DNA of 64,000 nt, from the NCBI GenBank assembly GCA_039414355.1, contig JBCDJN010000010.1:1-64000 (forward strand). The letters run 5' to 3'. Below the pieces are notes generated by a model. It worked only from the letters and a program-made list of their open reading frames with translations, searched no databases and had not been told where the DNA came from. The first letter of the stretch is position 1. Each line of letters starts with the position of its first letter. The translations under genes and the position numbers were made by a program. Shown here in pieces: positions 56,288 through 64,000 of this stretch. Origin of the DNA: JBCCQL01 sp039414355. GTDB lineage: Bacteria; Planctomycetota; Planctomycetia; Pirellulales; Lacipirellulaceae.

Positions 56288-57906
56288 CGGCGCCCGCCGA
56301 CCAGCGAGACCCCCAACGAAACGGCAGCTGCGGCCGCCGGTTCGGGTATCGCCGTCGAGCTGGCGGCGACGGCAAGCGCGTCGCGCCACACTGTGAAGTC
56401 GGCCGCGTCAACAACGCCGTCGCCATTCCCATCGGCAGCGCGGTTTCCGGTTAGGCCAAACTGCGACCGCCAAAACGCGAAGTCCGCGACATCGACCACG
56501 CCGCTGCCGTCAAAGTCGCCGGTCACGCCGGAGTTGAACGCGTCGGCGTCGATCAAGATCGCCTGCGAGAACGGCGCCAGGTTCAGCACCGGTGGCGGGT
56601 CGCTCAGGGTCCACGCGCCGCTCAGGGGCTCATTGAGCAGCGGGGCGAAGCCGCCATCGCCGCTCGCAAGCCGCCGCCCATTCGCAACTTCGCCGGCGAC
56701 GCCGGCCGGCTGCTCGGTGGCGTTCACCACCCACTTGCCCCATGGGAAGTCCCACACGATGGGCTCGTCGACGGTGAACTCCGGCGGTACGCCATAAACG
56801 CCGCCGGGCTCGGCGACCGGCAGGTTGGGCGTTGAGCCGGCTGGCGTCGGGTTGGCCAGGTTGAACCACTGGTTGCGGGCGAACTCGAACGAAGCCGGCA
56901 GCGTCTCCGGCCCGATGTTCACCGCCCGGTTCCACTCGCTGGCCGTGTCGTTGAACACCACCACGTTATCGGTGAAGACTCCGTTCTGGGTGTCAACGAT
57001 GGGCAGCCCTTGGTTCTCGTTGAGGATGCGAACCGTCCAATCCTGCGGCCGCTCGATGCGGTTGTGGTGAAACTGGCCGCCATCGATGTTGGCGTAGCTG
57101 AACGCCGAGCTGGCGCCGATCACCACGTTGCCGTAGGCCGACACCTCGGCGGCCTCGTACCCGGAGTCTCCATCGATGAAGCGGAAGAACTCGGCCCCGG
57201 TCGACCCGCCCGCCTGAATTGCCCGGCCGGCGTCGGCCATCTCGAAGCGGTTGGCCCGGATGACAATGCCCTTGCTGCCGCCTTTGGGTCGGACGCCGCT
57301 CGAGCCCGCGGTTGTGTGGCGGAACAACGAGTTTTGGATCACCCCATTGTGGCTGCCGACCGGGTCGATGGCGCTGCCGCCGGTCCCCCAGTTCTCAACC
57401 GCCACGCCGTCTATCAGGAAGCCGGTCACCCCGGAGAGCTTGATCCCGTCCCGGTTGCCGGCGGTCGCCAGGTCACGCACCAGCACGCGGCGGATGGTGA
57501 CGTCCGTCGTCGGCGTGGCGAACGTGCCGCCGTCGTCGATGTTCAGGCCGTTGCCGGTTTGCTGCTCGAAGATTAGGTCTTCGAGCGTCACCCCCGTCGC
57601 GTTGCTGAGTTGAATGCCGTTGATCCCGCCACGGATGATCGGCCGCGCGTTGGGGTCGCTCCCGCGAATGACAACGTCGGATAGCCCCGACCGAAACAGC
57701 CCACCGTTGTAGACGCCCGGCGAGATCGAGATGATGTCGCCAGGCGACGCGGCACCTAGTGCCTGGCTGAACTCAACGTCGCTCGACACGGAGATCACAT
57801 CGCCGATGGCGGCACCATCGCCCAGCAATACGCCCATCATGTAGGCTAGCACCCAGCCGACGAGGGCTGGACTGGTGGGCGGATGGCGATCTTGGTTTGC
57901 GATCAT

Positions 57907-58359
57907 CGGTTGAGACCTCAAGAGCCGTTGAGAAGCAAACCCGTACAAGGTGGGTCGCCCTCGGCGTACCGGGGCAAGTCCCGCTGGCCGGCAATCACCG
58001 CCAGGCACGACCCGAAGTCAACTGGCTAGACAGAGTAGGAGGACCTGGTCCGAGCTGAGGCACGCGGCGCCTTGAGATCGCACCCAGGCGGCTTCGTTTT
58101 CTTGAGACAACGTAGCGGCCATGAGTGATCGTTCGTCGGCGAGACGTGGGATTTTATGAGAAATCTCTAGGCGTCCGCCGGCCACGCTTGGTATAGAGAT
58201 GCTTAGGCCACGGCGAGGTTGGCGCCGCGGTCGTGGTGAAGCAGGGGCGTTTCAGCGCGTCGCCGTCGAATTGAGCGGCAGGCGTCATACTTCAAAGATC
58301 GACTCCCGGGATACGGGCACGCCCGATTCGTCGGACAACTTCAGATTTGGATTGACCTA
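57907..58359. other. Divergent intergenic region
   Basis: About 450 bp between divergent secreted-protein genes, with both promoters presumably inside. No gene or RNA motif recognised. Confidence 0.4.
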
Positions 58360-59172
58360 ATGAGCAAACCCAACCTAGCGTTCTCCATCGCGGCCGCGGC
58401 GTGCGCGGTCGCCCTCGGGCCCGCCCCGTACGCAGCAGCGTCGATTCTTGACGACTTCAACGCCGGCGAGATCGTCGGCGACTTCTTGTTCGAAGACCCG
58501 GCCGGCACCGCATTGACCGCGGTCGCCAACTCGGCTGACCCGGCCGCGCCGTTTGACTTCGACTCGGATTCCGGAGACGTCGTCACCAACGGCTTGGGCC
58601 AGCTGGATCTTTCGCCAAAGGCGAACACGAGCTTCGGCAGCAACTATGCCGATTTCGCAGACGCATCGTTCGGCCGATTCATCGCCCTCATGGACTTGAC
58701 CTGGGCCTTCGACGAGTTGGTCTACGATCCTTCCCAAGACGAAGAAGTGCGGGTTTCGCTCATTCGCGACCCAGGTCGTTCGTCGTTCGTGACGGGCGAA
58801 CTCTACTTCCAGCGTACTGCCGCGGATGAGTTGACGCTCTTCGGGAACGCGGTTGGCACCGGGGCTGTCGACACGGCTGACACCGTCTTCGGCAGCAGCG
58901 GCTCGATTCTCGCCTTGCTCGATGTCAATCTCGATACGGACACGATGGAGATCTTCTACTCCGACGATGATGGCGTGTCGTTCACCTCCGGCGGTACGGG
59001 TTTGTTGGATCCCAGTCGGGGAATTGCGCAGCTACGGCTGGTGACCAACGAAGACTTCAGTGACGACTCGGTGCTGATCGAGCGCGTTGCCGTTTCGTTC
59101 ATCGTCCCCGAGCCCGCATCGGCGGTCGTGCTGCTCGTTGGCCTCATCGCCGGCACTCGGCCGCGACGCTGA
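58360..59172 (+). CDS. PEP-CTERM secreted protein
   Basis: 270 residues. Signal peptide MSKPNLAFSIAAAACAVALG, then a beta-rich domain with SGDVVTNGLGQLDLSPKANT and FYSDDDGVSFTSGGTGLLDP. The tail is IVPEPASAVVLL, a hydrophobic helix and GTRPRR. The domain is clearly related to the second half of the fusion protein at 60949-63894 (shared VVTNGLGQLDL and SGG-G-x-x-D-x-x-R). Function unknown. Followed 41 bp later by the gamma-glutamyltransferase gene. Confidence 0.82.
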   Translation: MSKPNLAFSIAAAACAVALGPAPYAAASILDDFNAGEIVGDFLFEDPAGTALTAVANSADPAAPFDFDSDSGDVVTNGLGQLDLSPKANTSFGSNYADFADASFGRFIALMDLTWAFDELVYDPSQDEEVRVSLIRDPGRSSFVTGELYFQRTAADELTLFGNAVGTGAVDTADTVFGSSGSILALLDVNLDTDTMEIFYSDDDGVSFTSGGTGLLDPSRGIAQLRLVTNEDFSDDSVLIERVAVSFIVPEPASAVVLLVGLIAGTRPRR

Positions 59173-59213
59173 GCGGCGCAGGCTTCTTGAGCCGCGTCTC
59201 TAGAGAGGTCACC

Positions 59214-60944
59214 TTGATCGATCGCTTGCGTCGTGAGTGTCCGGCAGTGGCGAGCGTAATGCTGGCCCTTCTGTTGCCGTTGGGTGCACGCGGCGAATCT
59301 GCAGTCGTGGCGCCGGAGGTGCTTGTCGCCAACGGCGAGCAGTGGGCGGTGGCGACGGGTCACCCGCTGGCGACCGAGGCGGGCGCGGAAGTCCTGCGGA
59401 AAGGTGGCAATGCCATCGACGCGGCGGTCGCGGCGTCTCTGGCTTTGGGCGTTGCCGAGCCCTACGGCTCTGGGCTCGGCGGCAAGCTCGTGCTGCTCTA
59501 CTGCGACGGCAAGACCGGCGAGGTCAGCGGCATTGAGGCGCTGTGCCCCGCGCCCGCGGCGCTCGACCCGCCGGAGTTCGCAGCGCTCAGCCGGGCCGAC
59601 CGGCGCTATGGTTTTCGGTCCGTATGCGTGCCCGGCTTGCCGGCCGGGCTGGCGGCCGCCCACGCGAAGTGGGGCGCCAAGCCGTGGCGTGAACTTGTCA
59701 TGCCGGCAGCGGAACTCGCGGACGCGGGGGTTGCTGTATCAGCGGAGCAGCGGCAGCTCTACGTGCCGCACGCGAGGCAGATCAACGCGGCGCCGGAGGT
59801 GGCGCAGTTTTACGCCGTAGACGGCGCCACACCCGACGTCGGCGACGTCCTCGTGAATGCCGACCTTGCCGCCACGCTCCGCCTCTTCGCCGAGGGCGGC
59901 CGTGACGGGTTCTACCGAGGCGAGACGGCTGAGCGAATCGTCGAGGCCTGCCACGCGGCCGGGTCGCCGATGTCGTTGGAGGACTTCGCTTCTTACAAGC
60001 CGCGGTTCACCCAACCACTGGCGGTTGGCTACCGAGGCTATCGCGTCTACAGCAGCCCACCGCCGCTCACGGGCGGGGTGACCGTTCTGGGACTGCTGGC
60101 CGCTCAAGAGGCGACCGCGTGGCCCGAGGGTAAGGCACGCGACGCGGCGTACATCCACGGCTTATGCCGACTGCTCAGGCCGCTCTACCCACGCATCAGC
60201 CGAGTCGTGGCCGACGTGCCATCGGCCGAGGCAGACGCATGGGCCCTTCTGGGGGAGGCGTCGATTGATCGTGCGCGTGAGAAAGCGCGACGGCCCGCGC
60301 CCGCCGACCGCGACTCCGCACCTGCGGGGTTCTTTAGCGAACCGACTCTCGACGACCGCGTTGACGCCAGCACGTCGCACTTGGTCGTGGTCGATCGCGA
60401 AAACAATCTCGTCAGCCTGACGCAGTCGCTAAGCCTTCACTTCGGAGCGTGCGCGATCGCCCCGGGTACGGGCGTGTTGCTCAACGACAGCATGAGCAAC
60501 TTTGCCACGGCGACGAGATCGAGCGTCAACTACGTCCGGGGCGGGAAGCGACCGCGGAGCACCGTGGCGCCGGTGGTGGTGACGCGGGACGGCGTGCCGG
60601 TGCTCACGCTCGGCATCCCCGGGGGCCAGCGGATCCCGACAACCACCGCCCAACTCTTGGTCGACGTCCTCGGTGGTCGAGTGCAGCTCGACGAAGCGTT
60701 CCGTCGACCGAGGTTCCACCTTCGCCGCGCGACGGCGAGCCGCCAGCCGACGAATCAGATCGACCTTGAGGCCGAGTTCCCGCCTGAGCTCGATGAGCAG
60801 CTTGAAGAACTCGGTTGGCGAGTCTCCCGCAAGGAATCGGGGTCTTCTTACTTCGGCGGCGGGAACGCGGCGATGCTGCTTCCGGGCGGCCGGCTAGTGG
60901 CGGTGGCCGATCCGCGACGCACCAACAGCGCAGCGGCGGAGTGA
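59214..60944 (+). CDS. ggt: Gamma-glutamyltransferase family protein, exported
   Basis: About 576 residues from a TTG at 59214, preceded by AGAGAGGTC; an earlier TTG at 59187 lacks a site. Signal-like N-terminus (ASVMLALLLPLGARG). NTN-hydrolase that would self-cleave at a Thr: the region DASTSHLVVVDRENN supplies Thr in the T-S-H context of the family's T-T-H. Also EAGAEVLRKGGNAIDAAVAA, EPYGSGLGGKLVLLY, RFTQPLAVGYRGYRVYSSPP, GTGVLLNDSMSNF and PVLTLGIPGGQRIPTTTAQ. Glutathione or other gamma-glutamyl compounds are the likely substrates. It ends 4 bp before the next gene. Confidence 0.93.
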   Translation: MIDRLRRECPAVASVMLALLLPLGARGESAVVAPEVLVANGEQWAVATGHPLATEAGAEVLRKGGNAIDAAVAASLALGVAEPYGSGLGGKLVLLYCDGKTGEVSGIEALCPAPAALDPPEFAALSRADRRYGFRSVCVPGLPAGLAAAHAKWGAKPWRELVMPAAELADAGVAVSAEQRQLYVPHARQINAAPEVAQFYAVDGATPDVGDVLVNADLAATLRLFAEGGRDGFYRGETAERIVEACHAAGSPMSLEDFASYKPRFTQPLAVGYRGYRVYSSPPPLTGGVTVLGLLAAQEATAWPEGKARDAAYIHGLCRLLRPLYPRISRVVADVPSAEADAWALLGEASIDRAREKARRPAPADRDSAPAGFFSEPTLDDRVDASTSHLVVVDRENNLVSLTQSLSLHFGACAIAPGTGVLLNDSMSNFATATRSSVNYVRGGKRPRSTVAPVVVTRDGVPVLTLGIPGGQRIPTTTAQLLVDVLGGRVQLDEAFRRPRFHLRRATASRQPTNQIDLEAEFPPELDEQLEELGWRVSRKESGSSYFGGGNAAMLLPGGRLVAVADPRRTNSAAAE

Positions 60945-60948
60945 CCCG

Positions 60949-63894
60949 ATGAATCGCTCCACGCGGATCGTGCAACTAGCCGCAATCGCCGTCGTCGCAG
61001 CAGGCTCAATCGCCCGCGCGCAGATCACACTGAGCGCGAACTTCGATCACGCGTCGCTCGACCTTTCGGGGAGCAGCGTCAACGGCGGGCTGATCCAGCT
61101 AGCGGGGCGAGACAACTTCAACCCCGGTCAGTGGAAGTGGGTCTACTTCGCGGCCGACGGTGTCATCGGTCAGCAGCCCGTGTTCCGCATCGACGACAAC
61201 TTTGTCACCGGCGGTAGCAACCTGGATACCCACGCCATGGTCTACAGCTACGACAACGAGCAGTGGTCGTTCTTTGACAACAACAACCGCAACGCCTCGG
61301 CCGACACGTTCACGTTCTCCAACGACACGCCGTTCACGGAGGATCGCGTCTTCGTCGCTTATGCCCTGCCCTACCCGTTCGCCCGCGCCCGCGACCACAC
61401 CGCGTCTCTGATCAGCAGTCCGTGGGTCTCGCCCACCGCCAGCGGCAACAGCCAGCTAGTAATCGGCAAGTCCCCGGGCGGCATCGACGAGTTGTTCCGC
61501 AGCATCCCGCCGCTCGACCTGTACGGCTACCGCGTCACCGACCCGTCGGCGACCGGGCCGAAGGCGAAGGTGGTGCTTGCCGGCGGCATCCACGCCAACG
61601 AGACGCTGGGAAATTACACGCTCGAGGCACTCGTTGACTTCCTCGTCAGCGACACGTTGGAGGCCGGTCTGCTGAGACGTTCGGCGGAGTTCTACGTCTA
61701 CCCCATGATTAACCCCGACGGCCGCCTGGCCGGCTACAACCGAGGCACCGTGGAAGATGAGTTCCGCGACCCAAACCGGTCGTGGGACCCGCCCGGCTAC
61801 GACGGCCAGCCCGAGGTTGCGACCGTCGGCGAGGCGATGCGGCTCGATACCGGCGTCACGAGCGGCGGGGGCGGCGTGGACTACTTCATCGACTTCCACT
61901 CAACGGTCCAGAAGGGCCCGGGGCACTTCGCCTTCATCGACCTGGACCGCGACTTCCAGCTCGACCCGTTCTGGCAAAGCCTGCTGCAGCTCGAACCAAC
62001 AATCGGCGAGTCGGACGCGTCGCTCATCAGCGACACCGCGGCCCGATTCGGGCTGTTCGATCTGGGCGCCGACTTCACGATCACGTTTGAGACCCGCTTC
62101 ATCGCCGGCGAGAACGCCGACCGATTCGATGCACTCGGCGAGAACTTCGGCTTGGCCTTGGCCGAGACGCTGAATGCCGACTTCGGCGACCTTAACACCG
62201 ACGGACAGATAGACGTCGCCGACTACACCCTGCTGGTGGCGGGGTCCGAGGCGTCGACCGCGGGGCTTACTCCCCTCGAAGCCTACATGGCAGGCGACCT
62301 CAACAGTGACGGCGTGAACGACGGGCTTGACTTTGGCTTGTTCAAGGACGCGTTCATCGCCGCCAACGGCGCCCCGGCTTTCGCCCGGCTTGTGGCTGGA
62401 GTTCCGGAGCCGGGCGCCCTGGCCGTGCTGCTGGCCGCGTCGCCGTGGGCGTTGCTTCGCTTTCGTTCTTCGTTTTGCTCGCGGAGAGAAGGTCCGAGGA
62501 GCGGCACGACCGGTGTCCGGTTGAGGCGCCGGGCTTTGATGGTCGTGGCCACGCTCGCCATGTTTGCGTGCGGCGCCGGCCACGCGCGGGCGGTAGTCTT
62601 CGAGGAGTTCTTGTTCAACGACACCGCCGGGACACCGGTTCAGAGCGTTGCCAGCAACGTGAATCCGGGCAGCTTCTTCACTGCCGACGAGGACTCGAGC
62701 AGCGTCGTCACTAACGGGCTTGGTCAGCTGGACCTAGGCCCTAAGAACAACGGCAACCGCGGCCAGCACTTCGCAGACATCGAGCCCGGCGTGACGACCG
62801 GCACCGTGTTTGGCGTGATGGAGCTGACGTGGGACTTCCAGTCACCACTCGACACCTCGAACAATGAGGAGTTGCGGATAACGCTGATCAACAACGCCCC
62901 CACAGGCATCGAGGTTACCGCAGAGTTTCGCCTGGTCCGCAACGACTCCAACCAGATGGTCATCACCGGCCGAGCGTTCGGCTCCGGCGCCACGGCAATC
63001 TCGGACTCGCCGCTAATTGGCAGCGGGCTTACGCAGACAGATAAGTTCATTGCCGTCGTCGCGGCGGACCTCGACAACGACACTTACGAGCTCCTGTACT
63101 CCGCCGACGCTGGGGCCAATTTCGTTTCCGGGGGCGTCGGCGTGATCGATTCGACACGTGTCGTTGAGTCGTTCCGGATGGAGTTCAACAACGACTTTGT
63201 CGGCGACAACGTGTTGATCGACCGCGTCTACGTGGCGGACGAGCTGTCGATCGTGCCAGACATCAATACGCTGACACTTCAGGTGAACACGATCAGCGGC
63301 GCCGTCTCGATTGTGAACGACACGGCCGCCTCCGCCTTCGACATCGATTACTACCGCGTGACGAGCGGTGATGATTCGCTCGTCCTCGCCGAGTGGGACA
63401 GCCTGCAAGACCAGAACTTCGACGCCGTGGACGGTCCGGACCAGGGGGCCGAGTCGGGCGACGGGACCGGCGAGGTGTGGACCGAGGCGGGCGCCGCAGG
63501 GCCGGGCGTGCTGAGCGAGACGTTCCTGCTCTCCAGCAGTGAGTTCACCACGTCGGCGCCGCCGGTCTTTCTCGGCCAGGTATTCGATACCGCCGGCGAC
63601 CCGTCGCAGCTGAGCTTCGAGTTTCGTGACGCCACGACGGGCGGGCTATTCGTCGGCGAGGTTCAGCTGATCAATACGCTCGAAGGCGACTACAACGGCG
63701 ACCTGTCCGTCGACACGGCCGACTACACTACCTGGCGCGACGGCTTCGGAACGACGTTCGATGAAGTCGACTACCTCCGTTGGAAAGCGAATTTCGGCGC
63801 CAGCCAGGCGGGCGCCGCCGTGGTTCCGGAGCCCACCACCGGCGCCGCCGCGGTTTTGGCGTTCGGGTTGTTGGCGTTCCGACGCCAACGCTAA
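60949..63894 (+). CDS. Fusion: M14 carboxypeptidase-PEP-CTERM protein joined to a second PEP-CTERM protein
   Basis: 981 residues. The first half (signal MNRSTRIVQLAAIAVVAAGS) is an M14 zinc carboxypeptidase with a complete site: His215 and Glu218 (GGIHANET), His317 (DFHSTVQ), catalytic Glu381 (TFETRF), NPDGRLAGYNRG and RDPNRSW. A dockerin-like pair (GDLNTDGQIDVADYTLLVAG, GDLNSDGVNDGLDFGLF) and a PEP tail VPEPGALAVLLAASPWALL follow near residue 485. In frame, without a stop, come a linker with RRRALMVVATLAMFACGAGH (a second signal peptide), a domain paralogous to the 58360 gene, a dockerin pair, and a second tail VVPEPTTGAAAV...RRQR. Loss of a stop codon between two adjacent genes is likely; internal starts at 62521 or 62539 could give two proteins. 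Confidence 0.85.
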   Translation: MNRSTRIVQLAAIAVVAAGSIARAQITLSANFDHASLDLSGSSVNGGLIQLAGRDNFNPGQWKWVYFAADGVIGQQPVFRIDDNFVTGGSNLDTHAMVYSYDNEQWSFFDNNNRNASADTFTFSNDTPFTEDRVFVAYALPYPFARARDHTASLISSPWVSPTASGNSQLVIGKSPGGIDELFRSIPPLDLYGYRVTDPSATGPKAKVVLAGGIHANETLGNYTLEALVDFLVSDTLEAGLLRRSAEFYVYPMINPDGRLAGYNRGTVEDEFRDPNRSWDPPGYDGQPEVATVGEAMRLDTGVTSGGGGVDYFIDFHSTVQKGPGHFAFIDLDRDFQLDPFWQSLLQLEPTIGESDASLISDTAARFGLFDLGADFTITFETRFIAGENADRFDALGENFGLALAETLNADFGDLNTDGQIDVADYTLLVAGSEASTAGLTPLEAYMAGDLNSDGVNDGLDFGLFKDAFIAANGAPAFARLVAGVPEPGALAVLLAASPWALLRFRSSFCSRREGPRSGTTGVRLRRRALMVVATLAMFACGAGHARAVVFEEFLFNDTAGTPVQSVASNVNPGSFFTADEDSSSVVTNGLGQLDLGPKNNGNRGQHFADIEPGVTTGTVFGVMELTWDFQSPLDTSNNEELRITLINNAPTGIEVTAEFRLVRNDSNQMVITGRAFGSGATAISDSPLIGSGLTQTDKFIAVVAADLDNDTYELLYSADAGANFVSGGVGVIDSTRVVESFRMEFNNDFVGDNVLIDRVYVADELSIVPDINTLTLQVNTISGAVSIVNDTAASAFDIDYYRVTSGDDSLVLAEWDSLQDQNFDAVDGPDQGAESGDGTGEVWTEAGAAGPGVLSETFLLSSSEFTTSAPPVFLGQVFDTAGDPSQLSFEFRDATTGGLFVGEVQLINTLEGDYNGDLSVDTADYTTWRDGFGTTFDEVDYLRWKANFGASQAGAAVVPEPTTGAAAVLAFGLLAFRRQR

Positions 63895-63910
63895 TGCCGC
63901 CCGCTACGCC

Positions 63911-64000
63911 TTAGCACCTCGAACACAGTTGGCGACCGGCGTTGCGGCGGCCGACCAGCCATGCAAGTACGGCCCACGCGAACGCCAACGCGGCGGGCTC
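63911..64000 (-). CDS. PEP-CTERM tail of a partial gene at the right edge
   Basis: Only the last 29 codons are in the window: EPAALAFAWAVLAWLVGRRN, then AGRQLCSRC and a TAA stop at 63913-63911. The EP dipeptide followed by a hydrophobic helix and an Arg pair marks it as the C-terminus of another PEP-CTERM protein that extends beyond the window. Convergent with the fusion gene. Confidence 0.75.
   Translation of the reverse strand, partial: EPAALAFAWAVLAWLVGRRNAGRQLCSRC

Overview
The window reads as high-GC chromosomal DNA from a planctomycete, most likely Pirellulales and close to Lacipirellulaceae. The evidence is a combination of families characteristic of that group: DUF1559 pseudopilin-like proteins, a DUF1501 gene paired with a DUF1549/DUF1553 (PSCyt/PSD1) gene, M14 carboxypeptidases with acidic calcium-loop inserts, a giant extracellular protein with an LEPR-XLL-type N-terminus, and about a dozen secreted proteins ending in dockerin-like and PEP-CTERM segments. 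Assignment is from gene families only; no rRNA is present.

Layout. (1) 0.25-4.5 kb, minus strand: two tandem M14-type peptidase genes, the second apparently inactive, then a tiny DUF6435-like gene abutting a DCC-family gene. (2) 5.0-15.1 kb, plus strand: one giant gene of about 3,360 codons whose modular secreted product contains a subtilase/sedolisin-like peptidase domain and a dockerin. (3) 15.1-19.1 kb, minus strand: a DUF1501 / DUF1549-DUF1553 operon that has decayed (homopolymer frameshift, internal deletion, nonsense codon, second frameshift). (4) 19.2-38.9 kb: a segment bounded by a 47-bp direct repeat of the 3' part of tRNA-Pro. The right copy is the intact tRNA-Pro(UGG) gene, next to a broken tyrosine integrase; both ends carry the same palindrome just inside the repeat. 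It contains PEP-CTERM genes, two DUF1559 genes, TPR, PQQ-repeat and Kelch proteins, two wrecked serine hydrolases, and, unexpectedly, flavodoxin and ribosomal protein S4. (5) 39.1-42.0 kb: parB-parA and three parS sites, suggesting the chromosomal origin is not far away. (6) 42-64 kb: sulfotransferase, adenosylhomocysteinase (ahcY), phosphoribosylanthranilate isomerase (trpF), a four-gene cluster (Wzz-like, ExeA-like ATPase, two unknowns) that may be linked to polysaccharide export, an RDD membrane protein, a dolichol-phosphate-mannose-synthase-like glycosyltransferase, phosphofructokinase, aldo/keto reductase, acetyl-CoA synthetase, gamma-glutamyltransferase, and several secreted dockerin/PEP-CTERM proteins. 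One of these is an apparent head-to-tail fusion of an M14 peptidase precursor with a second secreted protein.

The window therefore mixes housekeeping genes (chromosome segregation, methyl cycle, tryptophan synthesis, glycolysis, acetate activation) with a large surface-protein repertoire, and it records at least one tRNA-targeted integration followed by gene decay. No CRISPR array, rRNA or complete insertion sequence was seen.
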